Positions 36,675-44,657 of a stretch of 64,000 nt of DNA are shown here, in pieces. This DNA comes from Sutcliffiella cohnii. Lineage in GTDB: Bacteria > Bacillota > Bacilli > Bacillales > Bacillaceae_I. Every line of letters begins with the position of its first letter. The first letter of the stretch is position 1. Position numbers and translations under genes: made by a program. The notes under the pieces are model-generated. The model had not been told where the DNA came from. It made no database searches and worked only from the letters and a program-made list of their open reading frames with translations. The DNA lies in assembly GCF_002250055.1 (NCBI RefSeq), contig NZ_CP018866.1, positions 78,001-142,000 on the forward strand, in the 5' to 3' direction.

Positions 36675-38498
36675 GGTAGTGTCAAAAGTTCTATGAAAAA
36701 CTAGCACGGGTTCATACTACCTACCATTTATTAGGTGGAAATGCCACGCTATCGCTCTTGACAAACACACCAATGGTTTATTCAGAGGTCAATCAAGGGC
36801 GAAGGGAACAAAAGAAGGCATGCTAAATAAACCCTTGACTTTTTCCATTTTAAACCATTGGCAAGTTCGGTTTGTCAAGAGTTCGCTTCGCCGATAGCTG
36901 AATAGGGCTCAGCTAAACAAAAGTTAGGCTGACTGTTGTTGAATCCAGTCTTGAGCTAATCCAATAAGGGCTGTCCACCTCGCTGGCATGGTTGGTAGCT
37001 TTTCTAATTCTGGAATTGTTACGGGCACTTTACCTTCGAGTGAAGAATGTGGACGTAAGAAGTTAAAGTAAGCCACAAACAATGTCACAAAAGAAACAGA
37101 TCCTTGTTCAGAACCAAAGCCGTGCGTCGATCGATAATTCCCTTTAAACGTGCGATTTAGTCTCTCGATGATTTGCTTGAGAGGTCGATACTCTCTGGAG
37201 ACATCATCTTCATTTGTTAGCCCGATGACCTGTTTTACGTCAAACGATATGTGGTTTTCTGCGAAGAAATGCTGTGCCAACAAGTAAATAGGGTTACCAT
37301 CTACTACAAATTGTAGGTTTTCTGGTATTTCTTTCAGTTTCACTAGTACTTCATCAATCGCTCGTATCGCTGTTGCGGTGTCGCGATTTGGCGACACTGG
37401 ATACGAAAGAATGACTTTCTTGACCGCATCAAAAAAGAAAAACAGATAATGCCAACGACCGTTGACCCGGATGTACGTTTCATCCCCACAGAATTGATCC
37501 GACAGCTCATACGGAAAGTAGTCAATATAAGGCTTAAGCCATAACGCGACGCTGTTTTCGTAGTTTAGGATACTTTGATGGGAGACAGACACACCGTGAA
37601 TATCCTTCATGATCGCGGCCGTTTTACGGGCCGATAATCCGTAATTGACATGGTACGTCAAGATGAGCCCAAGTGTATGCGGTGAAACATACAATCTTGA
37701 TAAATCGACTTTTGGCTGCTTTGGTGATTGTTTGGATAACGGTTGATAGTCGATGTGGAACTTCCGGTAAATGTAGCGTACTTTCAGCGATTGTGGATCT
37801 TCTTTAAATTGTTTTTTCTCTTTTTTGGTCATGGCGCTCAAGTTTTTTTGATAATAGGTACACATATCATTTTTGCACTTAAACACGTGAAAATCTTTTC
37901 GTTCTTTAATTTTTTCAAGCGTTTTAAGGCAGTGAGGACACTTAAGAATGGCCTCTTTCTGATAACGACTTTTTTTATTGAAAACACACGCACACACCTT
38001 ACACTGATATTGTCCTTTTCCTCCGTTGTTTGCGTACAAGTACGCAGAAGGAGCACCACACTTAGGACAACATAAGGTAGACGGTACGGGCGTAGAATTC
38101 GCTCGTCGCTGTACTGGTTTTAACGGTTTCCCTTTGGATTGAAGGTGTTCCGCTAATAAAAGCTGATAATCGAGCCTTTCTAGTTTTTCAATGATAGGTA
38201 AATCATCAATTTGAAGCTTTCGATAAGGCTGATTAACAGGAGCTTCTTTTGGTTTATCGAACATGCTTTTTCCAATCAATAGAGTAAGCAAAGTTCGAAT
38301 AATTTGTTCTTGATAGTTTATAAAAGTTAATAAATAGGTTATAATTTGAGGGTACAAATTGTCACTTCCTTTTCTGGAATTGGGTGTTGTGGTAACCTCA
38401 ATTATCTACAGAATTCAGGGGGTGGCAATTTTTTTGCTTATAAAGCCCTCTAACATAGGATTTAATAACCTATTTTTATATAAAGTTTTGACAATACG
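36675..38498. mobile_element. IS6/IS240-like insertion sequence
   Basis: The ends are inverted repeats: GGTAGTGTCAAAAGTT on the left and, reverse-complemented from the right, CGTATTGTCAAAACTT. They are flanked by the 8-bp direct repeat TGTAGAAG (36667-36674 and 38499-38506), the duplication length usual for IS6. One transposase gene on the minus strand. Downstream of it lies a long inverted repeat (arms about 36749-36780 and 36851-36897, sharing CTCTTGACAAAC and CCAATGGTTTA). Confidence 0.8.
36924..38357 (-). CDS. DDE transposase of the IS6-like element, with N-terminal zinc ribbons
   Basis: 477 residues, longer than classic IS6 transposases because of an N-terminal extension with two cysteine modules (CCPKCGAP...CKVCACVF and LKCPHCLK...CKNDMCTYY). 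The catalytic core has the DDE residues in FCGDETYIRVNGRWHY, FVVDGNPIYLL and IIERLNRTFKGNYRS, plus FLRPHSSLEGK, as in the IS240/IS6 and related groups. TTG start with AAGGAAGTG before it. It appears intact and so potentially active. Confidence 0.82.
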   Translation of the reverse strand: MYPQIITYLLTFINYQEQIIRTLLTLLIGKSMFDKPKEAPVNQPYRKLQIDDLPIIEKLERLDYQLLLAEHLQSKGKPLKPVQRRANSTPVPSTLCCPKCGAPSAYLYANNGGKGQYQCKVCACVFNKKSRYQKEAILKCPHCLKTLEKIKERKDFHVFKCKNDMCTYYQKNLSAMTKKEKKQFKEDPQSLKVRYIYRKFHIDYQPLSKQSPKQPKVDLSRLYVSPHTLGLILTYHVNYGLSARKTAAIMKDIHGVSVSHQSILNYENSVALWLKPYIDYFPYELSDQFCGDETYIRVNGRWHYLFFFFDAVKKVILSYPVSPNRDTATAIRAIDEVLVKLKEIPENLQFVVDGNPIYLLAQHFFAENHISFDVKQVIGLTNEDDVSREYRPLKQIIERLNRTFKGNYRSTHGFGSEQGSVSFVTLFVAYFNFLRPHSSLEGKVPVTIPELEKLPTMPARWTALIGLAQDWIQQQSA

Positions 38499-38521
38499 TG
38501 TAGAAGAGAGGGGGAGAAAAA

Positions 38522-39529
38522 ATGGCCACGATATATGATATTGCGAAAAAGACAGGCTACTCGATCAGCACTGTTTCTAAAGTGTTAAATAATCGTTCAG
38601 ATGTAGGAGAAAAAACGAAAAAAATAATAAATCAAGCAGTAGAAGAATTAGGATACTTCCCAAGTTCTAGTGCCAGAACATTATCAACAAAAAAATCATG
38701 GACGATTGGAGTCGTATTCGTCGAGGACTCCGGAATTGGCATGGAGCATCCTTTCTTTAACGCAGTGATTGAAAGCTTTAAGAAAAACGCTGAGAAAGAA
38801 GGATATGACCTTCTTTTCGCTTCCAGTAAAATTGGAAAAGAGTCAAAGCCATATTTAGATCATTTTATGTACCGAGGAGTAGATGGGGTAGTTGTCGTTT
38901 GTTCCACGTTGAATACTCCAGATATAGAAAAACTAATGGAATCGGATATTCCATCAGTCGTTATTGATTTAGATACTAGGGGAGTAAGTGTAGTATTTAG
39001 CGATAACCTCCATGGCAGTGAACTAGCAGTCGGCTATTTGTATTCATTAGGACATAGAAAAATAGCACATATTGCTGGTAGCGAGGAATTGTACGTTGGT
39101 GTTCAACGTCTGAAGGGATTTACGCAGGCGATGGAAAAGCACGGACTTTCCGTTCCTAAAGGATATGTAGTAGATGGCGGTTACTTTACGTATGATGGTG
39201 GAAAAAAAGCGATGGAAAAGCTTATAAAACAGAAGGATCGACCGACAGCTGTTTATGTAGCTGGGGACTTGATGGCAATTGCAGCGATCGATGCGATTAA
39301 GGAGAATGGTTTAAACGTTCCAGAAGATATTTCTATTATAGGTTTTGATGATATACAAATGGCTCGTTATATTACTCCCGCCCTAACAACCATTCGGCAA
39401 GATACGAAGTTGATTGGGAAAACAGCAGCAAATATGTTGATTGATCAAATGAATAATAAAAAGAAGCAGTTTATGTCCGTGAAGATTCCGGTCTCACTTG
39501 TTCAGAGAGATTCTTGTAGACCAATATAA
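38522..39529 (+). CDS. LacI-family transcriptional regulator of the beta-glucan locus
   Basis: 335 residues. The N-terminal helix-turn-helix (ATIYDIAKKTGYSISTVSKVLNNR) and hinge helix (YFPSSSARTLSTKKS) are followed by a periplasmic-binding-protein-like sugar-sensing domain ending near residue 330. The likely sites are the TTACGAAAGCGGTTT operators at 30796, 30919, 30958 and 39566, which flank both halves of the locus. The IS6-like element ends 23 bases before its ATG, so its original promoter may be displaced. The GAGAGGGGG site remains. Confidence 0.9.
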   Translation: MATIYDIAKKTGYSISTVSKVLNNRSDVGEKTKKIINQAVEELGYFPSSSARTLSTKKSWTIGVVFVEDSGIGMEHPFFNAVIESFKKNAEKEGYDLLFASSKIGKESKPYLDHFMYRGVDGVVVVCSTLNTPDIEKLMESDIPSVVIDLDTRGVSVVFSDNLHGSELAVGYLYSLGHRKIAHIAGSEELYVGVQRLKGFTQAMEKHGLSVPKGYVVDGGYFTYDGGKKAMEKLIKQKDRPTAVYVAGDLMAIAAIDAIKENGLNVPEDISIIGFDDIQMARYITPALTTIRQDTKLIGKTAANMLIDQMNNKKKQFMSVKIPVSLVQRDSCRPI

Positions 39530-39559
39530 ATATATTGGTCTACGATACTTTTATTTTTT
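39516..39559 (+). terminator. Terminator overlapping the LacI gene stop
   Basis: 13-bp perfect stem GTAGACCAATATA/TATATTGGTCTAC with a 2-base spacer, including the TAA stop, followed by CTTTTATTTTTT. Confidence 0.8.
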
Positions 39560-39565
39560 CATTGT

Positions 39566-39585
39566 TTACGAAAGCGGTTTCGTAA
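39566..39585 (+). promoter_or_regulatory. LacI-type operator O4 before the GH94 gene
   Basis: TTACGAAAGCGGTTTCGTAA, the most symmetrical of the four operators, 62 bases before the GH94 ATG. Confidence 0.78.
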
Positions 39586-39647
39586 CTTTTTCATAATGGA
39601 ATAAATTGAGTCTAACATAGCTTTTATTTTAAAAAGAGGGTGATAAG

Positions 39648-42600
39648 ATGTACGAGTTGACTAGTAAAGGTACGTTTGAAATGGAAAATTATCAGGAGTT
39701 AGCACCTTTTTCTAGTTTTTTACCTGGGATTGCTGGTGTTAATGGAATTCCAATGTGGGTTTTTTATGTGAACAGAGGGCAAGGGATTGCTAGTTTTGGA
39801 ATCGGTGATAAAAATCATGCGATGATGGAGTTTATGCCGGCAGATAAATCATATCAGCACGTTCCACAGCAAGGCTTCCGAACATTTTTGAAGGTGATAG
39901 AGGAAGACGGAAAGGTAACATTTCTGGAGCCGTTTTCTGCACAATCATCCATCGGTTCTTCTATTCATGAAAAGATGACAATTTCTGAAAATGTCCTCGA
40001 ATTAGAATATGTACACGCCGACATAGGGTTAAAGCTGAATGTTGAATATTTTATTTTACCAGAGGAAGCTTTTGCAGGACTAGTTCGTCACGTAACAGTA
40101 ACGAACCTTACTGATAAAAAGAGAGAGATTGAGATACTCGATGGACTACCTGCACTATTCCCATGTGGCGTTCCGAATGGGGCTTATAAAGAGTTAGGTA
40201 ATACGATAAAAAGTTGGTTTGATGTCGTATATGTAGATGAGAAAATTCCTTTTTATCGATTAAGAGGAAGCATTGAAGATTCTTCGGAGGTTAGAGAAAT
40301 TCATCAAGGTAATTTTTATGTTAGTTTTTCTCGAAGCCAACAACATGGTGATCAAATGATAAAACCAATTGTTGATAGAGATATTATATTCGGAACAGAT
40401 ACGTCATTACGAGTACCTCGTTTGTTTTTACAGCAATCTGTACATGAACTTTTACAACAGCCTCAACAATCAACGAATAAAGTATCAGCGGGTTTTTCAG
40501 CAGGAGCGGTAAAACTAGCTCCTCGTGAAACTTTTGAATTTTATACTGTAATTGGTCATGCGAAAAATGAAGAAATTGTAAAGTCTTCTGTAAAAGATAT
40601 ACTATCGATCTCGATGCTAGAGGAAAAAAAAGAGCGAGCAAGAACGATTACTCATGCGATTACGAATAAAATAAAGACTCGGACAGGAATGCCATTGTTT
40701 GATGCCTATGCACAACAGAGCTTCCTGGATAATGGATTACGTGGTGGCTTCCCTCATGTATTTGAAAATGGAAAACAGAAAAAAATATATTACTTATTCT
40801 CTAGGAAGCATGGAGACCTAGAAAGGGATTATAATTTCTTTTCCATTAGTCCTACCTACTATTCACAAGGTAACGGGAACTATCGAGATATTAACCAAAA
40901 TCGTCGTTGTGATGTGTTTTTTGAACCTAAAGTGGAGAATTTTAACGTTCAGCAATTTATGAATTTAATCCAATTGGACGGTTATAATCCATTGTCTGTA
41001 AAGGGTGTACGTTTTCAGTTAATGGATGCATTTTCACACGAATCGTATGTACAAGATGAAACGAGTAAAGAATTACTTTCTCATTTTTTCAAAAACAGCT
41101 TTACACCAGGTGAACTAAAGCATTTCGTAGATGAAGAAGGACTGGAGTTGACAACGTCGTTTGAACAATTTTTAACGGACGTATTGTTAGCATCATCGGA
41201 AGAGCAACAAGCAGAATTTGGAGAAGGGTATTGGATGGATCACTGGACTTATAACCTTGATTTAATAGACAGTTATTTGTCTATATACCCTGATAAGGAA
41301 CAACCGTTTTTCTTGCAAAAAGAGTATAAGTTTTTCGAAAGTCCTGTACGAGTGAAGACTAGGAAAGAGAAATATGTTGAACGAAATGGGAAGGTAAGGC
41401 AGTACGATGCAGTAGAAAAGATAAAACGGAAGCTAGAAAAAGCGCGTGCTAATGATGGAGTGTTATGGATTAAAGGTCAGTACGGAGACGGAGAAACGTA
41501 TTATACAAGTTTATACTCTAAACTATTTATCTTAGGATTAGTAAAGGTTTCTACGATGGCTCCGTTCGGACTTGGTATTGAGATGGATGGTGATAAGCCG
41601 GGATGGAATGATTCCTTAAACGGTCTACCAGGAATGATAGGAGCAAGCACTTCCGAACTATTTGAGTTAAAAAGGTTGTTAGATTTGTTATTTCATGTAA
41701 ATGTGAGTGGAACAGAAAAAATTTCTTTACCAATAGAGGTGGATACATTTTTACGTCAAGCGATAGAAGAAGTGCAGTTAGTTGATTGTCATTCAGAGGA
41801 GAGTGAGCAACGTTACTGGAACAGCATCTCTACGTTAAGAGAAAACTATCGTGAAGCAATATATCATGGAATTAGTGGAGAAGAGGTTGTTTACTCACTA
41901 GATGAAGTAAAAGATTACGTAACAAAATTATTGGGACGTGTAGAACAAGGGATCAAACGAGTAGAGTCATATCGTGACCCGCTTATTCCAACTTATTTTT
42001 ACTTTGAGCCGAAAGTAGAAATCGGAGAAGAGTTTGACCTTTCTTCAATGGAATGGAAGCCAACTGCTGTTACTCCGTTTTTAGAAGGTGTTGTGAAACA
42101 GTTAAAAACAACAGACGATCAGGCAAGGGCAAAAGAGCTGTACGATATCGTTAAAGCTTCTAACATTTATGATGAAAAGCTTCAAATGTATAAAACATCA
42201 ATGAGTATAGCGGAGGAGCCTTTAGAGCTTGGACGAGCGAAGTCGTTTACTCCAGGATGGTTAGAAAACGAATCGATTTTTTTACACATGGAATATAAGT
42301 ATTTATTAGCAACGTTGAAAGCTGGATTAATAGATGAATTTTTTGAAGATATGAAGACCGCGCTTATTCCGTTTTTAGACCCAGCGGTGTATGGAAGGAG
42401 TCCATTAGAAAACTCCTCCTTCATCGCAAGTAGTGCTAATCCGAATCCAGCACTACACGGTCGTGGCTTCGTTTCGCGTTTAAGTGGATCCACTATTGAG
42501 TTCATGAACATGTGGTTTGTAATGATGGTTGGAGAAAAGCCGTTTTTTGTTCAAAACGGTGAATTAGTTTGTCACTTGTCTCCAACATTACCAAACTGGT

Positions 42601-42833
42601 TATTTGATGAAAATGGTGAAGTAACGTTCACGTTTCTTGGTCATACCGAAGTAACATATGTAAACAAGAACAAGGGTAATACGTACGGGGGAGATGGTGT
42701 TTCACCGATATCAATGGAACTCGAGCTAATAGATGGAACGAAGAAAAAGGTAGAAGATAGCAAGGTGGTTGGAGAGCTAGCTGTTTCCATTCGTAAAGGG
42801 AAAGTACAAAAAATTGCAGTGGAATTGAAATAA
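39648..42833 (+). CDS. GH94-type phosphorylase, probable 1,2-beta-oligoglucan phosphorylase
   Basis: 1061 residues. An N-terminal beta-sandwich (about 1-320) leads to an alpha-barrel catalytic part. GH94-type features are GYWMDHWTYNLDLIDSYL and GDKPGWNDSLNGLPG, with D655 as the candidate general acid, and NPALHGRGF late in the protein. Length and motif context resemble the Listeria 1,2-beta-oligoglucan phosphorylase, whose gene also sits with a LacI regulator, beta-glucosidase and family 1 transporter. It would cleave imported sophoro-oligosaccharides with phosphate to glucose 1-phosphate. Specificity is inferred from locus layout. No signal peptide, so cytoplasmic. Operator O4 upstream. Confidence 0.78.
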   Translation: MYELTSKGTFEMENYQELAPFSSFLPGIAGVNGIPMWVFYVNRGQGIASFGIGDKNHAMMEFMPADKSYQHVPQQGFRTFLKVIEEDGKVTFLEPFSAQSSIGSSIHEKMTISENVLELEYVHADIGLKLNVEYFILPEEAFAGLVRHVTVTNLTDKKREIEILDGLPALFPCGVPNGAYKELGNTIKSWFDVVYVDEKIPFYRLRGSIEDSSEVREIHQGNFYVSFSRSQQHGDQMIKPIVDRDIIFGTDTSLRVPRLFLQQSVHELLQQPQQSTNKVSAGFSAGAVKLAPRETFEFYTVIGHAKNEEIVKSSVKDILSISMLEEKKERARTITHAITNKIKTRTGMPLFDAYAQQSFLDNGLRGGFPHVFENGKQKKIYYLFSRKHGDLERDYNFFSISPTYYSQGNGNYRDINQNRRCDVFFEPKVENFNVQQFMNLIQLDGYNPLSVKGVRFQLMDAFSHESYVQDETSKELLSHFFKNSFTPGELKHFVDEEGLELTTSFEQFLTDVLLASSEEQQAEFGEGYWMDHWTYNLDLIDSYLSIYPDKEQPFFLQKEYKFFESPVRVKTRKEKYVERNGKVRQYDAVEKIKRKLEKARANDGVLWIKGQYGDGETYYTSLYSKLFILGLVKVSTMAPFGLGIEMDGDKPGWNDSLNGLPGMIGASTSELFELKRLLDLLFHVNVSGTEKISLPIEVDTFLRQAIEEVQLVDCHSEESEQRYWNSISTLRENYREAIYHGISGEEVVYSLDEVKDYVTKLLGRVEQGIKRVESYRDPLIPTYFYFEPKVEIGEEFDLSSMEWKPTAVTPFLEGVVKQLKTTDDQARAKELYDIVKASNIYDEKLQMYKTSMSIAEEPLELGRAKSFTPGWLENESIFLHMEYKYLLATLKAGLIDEFFEDMKTALIPFLDPAVYGRSPLENSSFIASSANPNPALHGRGFVSRLSGSTIEFMNMWFVMMVGEKPFFVQNGELVCHLSPTLPNWLFDENGEVTFTFLGHTEVTYVNKNKGNTYGGDGVSPISMELELIDGTKKKVEDSKVVGELAVSIRKGKVQKIAVELK

Positions 42834-42844
42834 GGAGTTATTAT

Positions 42845-43594
42845 ATGACGATTTTACAGGGGAAGATTGCTTTAGTTACTGGTGGTTCAAGAGGTTTAGG
42901 AAAAGGTATTTCAACTATACTAGCAGAAGCAGGAGCAACAGTTATTGTTAACTATGCACATAATACTACGGCAGCGGAAGAAACTGTTCAAATTATTATG
43001 GATGCAGGTGGAAAGGCGATTGCTATTCAAAGTGACATAACAAATGAAGAAGCTGTGAAACAACTGGTGGTAGAGGTGAAAGAAAAACTTGGGGGAACGA
43101 TAGACATCCTTGTCAATAATGCTACAGGACCACAACCGGAGTTATCATTAGAGGAAATCACGTGGGAAGATTATTTGGACCAATTAAACTTTTTTGTCAA
43201 AGCACCTTTGTTTCTACTTAAAGCAGTATTACCTGGAATGAAGGAAAAAGGAGAAGGGCGTATTATTAATATAGGTAGTGAAGTAATAACGTTAGGCAAT
43301 CCTAATTTTTCATCTTATGTTACTGCAAAATCTGCTCAACTTGGGATGACTCGCTCATGGGCAAGTGAGTTAGGCCCGTTTGGAATTACTGTTAACATGT
43401 TAAATCCAGGATTTGTGCCAGTCGAGCGGCATGAGGGAATAGATGCAAGTGGATATGCTAAAAATGTTCCATTAAGAAGAGTGGGACTGCCTAGTGACAT
43501 TGCTTCAACCGTATTGTTTTTAGCATCCAATCAATCAAAGTTTATAACAGGTCAAACCATTACGGTCAATGGTGGGAATACGTATGGTATATAA
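42845..43594 (+). CDS. Short-chain dehydrogenase/reductase, FabG-like
   Basis: 249 residues. Cofactor motif TGGSRGLGKG (12-21), NNAT in place of NNAG, and catalytic serine and tyrosine in INIGSEVI and SSYVTAKSA. It starts 11 bases after the GH94 gene with AAGGAG, so it belongs to the same transcript. The substrate is unknown. A sugar-modifying role would fit, but such an enzyme is not a standard part of beta-glucan phosphorolysis clusters. Confidence 0.88.
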   Translation: MTILQGKIALVTGGSRGLGKGISTILAEAGATVIVNYAHNTTAAEETVQIIMDAGGKAIAIQSDITNEEAVKQLVVEVKEKLGGTIDILVNNATGPQPELSLEEITWEDYLDQLNFFVKAPLFLLKAVLPGMKEKGEGRIINIGSEVITLGNPNFSSYVTAKSAQLGMTRSWASELGPFGITVNMLNPGFVPVERHEGIDASGYAKNVPLRRVGLPSDIASTVLFLASNQSKFITGQTITVNGGNTYGI

Positions 43595-43608
43595 CTAGAA
43601 TGCTTAAG

Positions 43609-43640
43609 GCATGAGAACTAAACGTTTTCATGCTTTTTTG
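43609..43640 (+). terminator. Terminator after the GH94-SDR operon
   Basis: GCATGAGAAC pairs with GTTTTCATGC (one G-U) around TAAAC, followed by TTTTTT. Confidence 0.85.
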
Positions 43641-43801
43641 TTTGTTATGGAGACGGAACTTCTCACATTATTTTAACTATCCCTTATTAAAGGACCTAAA
43701 CTATCATTTTCGGAGTAATAAAAATATGTAAAAAAAAATGCAACTTTTCCCCTTTAGCCGTCATCTACATAGTAGAATCAAAAAGAAAGAGGAGGTGAGC
43801 C

Positions 43802-44353
43802 GTGTTGAATGTTGTGGATCGGTTACGAGCTGGTGAGGAATCAGCATTAGTGGAGTTAATGCAATTGTATGGAGATTATTTAACACGAACCGCGTACTTG
43901 TTAGTTAAAGACCGCCAATTATCGGAGGAACTTGTTCAAGATACATACGTTCTAGCATATAAAAGAATCGATCAGCTGCATGATAATGACAAAATAAAGA
44001 GCTGGCTCACTTCCATTATTATGAACCTGGCCAGGTCACATATGAGAAAATGGAGCTTTAAAAATGTATTATTAACTTTTGATTCTACCCCACTAATGAG
44101 TAAAGGTTCGCCAACAGACGAACTGGAACAAAAGCTACTAAATGTAATGGATAACAAGCTGATTTACAAAGAAATTCAAAACTTATCCTACAAGTATAAA
44201 GAAATAATCGTCCTATTTTATTATAACGAATTGAAAACGAACGAAATTGCCGAGTTGCTGAAAATGAAAGAAAACACGGTGAAGTCTAGGTTGAAAAGAG
44301 GCCGTGTTCTATTAAAGGAAAACTTATTAAAAGGAGGCTATGAACATGGGTAG
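43802..44353 (+). CDS. ECF-type RNA polymerase sigma factor (third in the window)
   Basis: 183 residues. GTG start with GAGGAGGTGAG before it. Region 2 (about 22-85) includes LTRTAYLLVKDRQLSEELVQDTYVLAYKR and KIKSWLTSIIMNLARSHMRK. Region 4 (about 120-175) has LSYKYKEIIVLFYYNELKTNEIAELLKMKENTVKSRLKRGR. Two membrane proteins overlap it downstream and probably form its anti-sigma/sensor system. No autoregulatory promoter could be assigned with confidence. Confidence 0.9.
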   Translation: MLNVVDRLRAGEESALVELMQLYGDYLTRTAYLLVKDRQLSEELVQDTYVLAYKRIDQLHDNDKIKSWLTSIIMNLARSHMRKWSFKNVLLTFDSTPLMSKGSPTDELEQKLLNVMDNKLIYKEIQNLSYKYKEIIVLFYYNELKTNEIAELLKMKENTVKSRLKRGRVLLKENLLKGGYEHG

Positions 44354-44657
44354 AGAGAAAGTGTTGATGAAAAAGAAACTTGATGAAGAGCTAAACGATG
44401 TGACATTTACTAGACAAAATCAAGTTCTTTTAAAATTAGAGAAAAAAAGTTTTCGAGAGAAGATGGACCTATTTTTAAATAAAGAAATAGAAATAAACGT
44501 CATTCCAGTATCTCTTGCTATCATGCTAATCGCCCTTCCACTGAGCTACGGAATCGTTAAAAATAGTAACGTGTCAGAGAGAAAAATGATTGAAATTGCT
44601 GGAAGCTATTACTGGGAAGACGAGTTAGAAGGGAGGCTGAAAATTGATGAAGATTAA
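44346..44657 (+). CDS. Small single-pass membrane protein, probable anti-sigma factor
   Basis: 103 residues from the ATG at 44346, eight bases after AAAGGAGG; an ATG two codons earlier is too close to that site. A charged cytoplasmic N-terminus of about 50 residues, one membrane segment (about 52-72, VIPVSLAIMLIALPLSYGI) and a short outside tail. It overlaps the sigma gene by eight bases and the next gene by eleven, the arrangement of an anti-sigma factor. No recognised zinc-binding motif. Confidence 0.65.
   Translation: MGREKVLMKKKLDEELNDVTFTRQNQVLLKLEKKSFREKMDLFLNKEIEINVIPVSLAIMLIALPLSYGIVKNSNVSERKMIEIAGSYYWEDELEGRLKIDED

Noticed and set aside
36675..38498. Left and right IS6-like ends as parts of a composite transposon carrying the glucan genes
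   Set aside because: Only one copy of the element is present, and its 8-bp duplication lies directly at its own ends.
38488..38522. Hybrid promoter formed by TTGACA at the IS6-like end driving the LacI gene
   Set aside because: No acceptable -10 box lies 16-18 bases downstream; that window is purine-rich.
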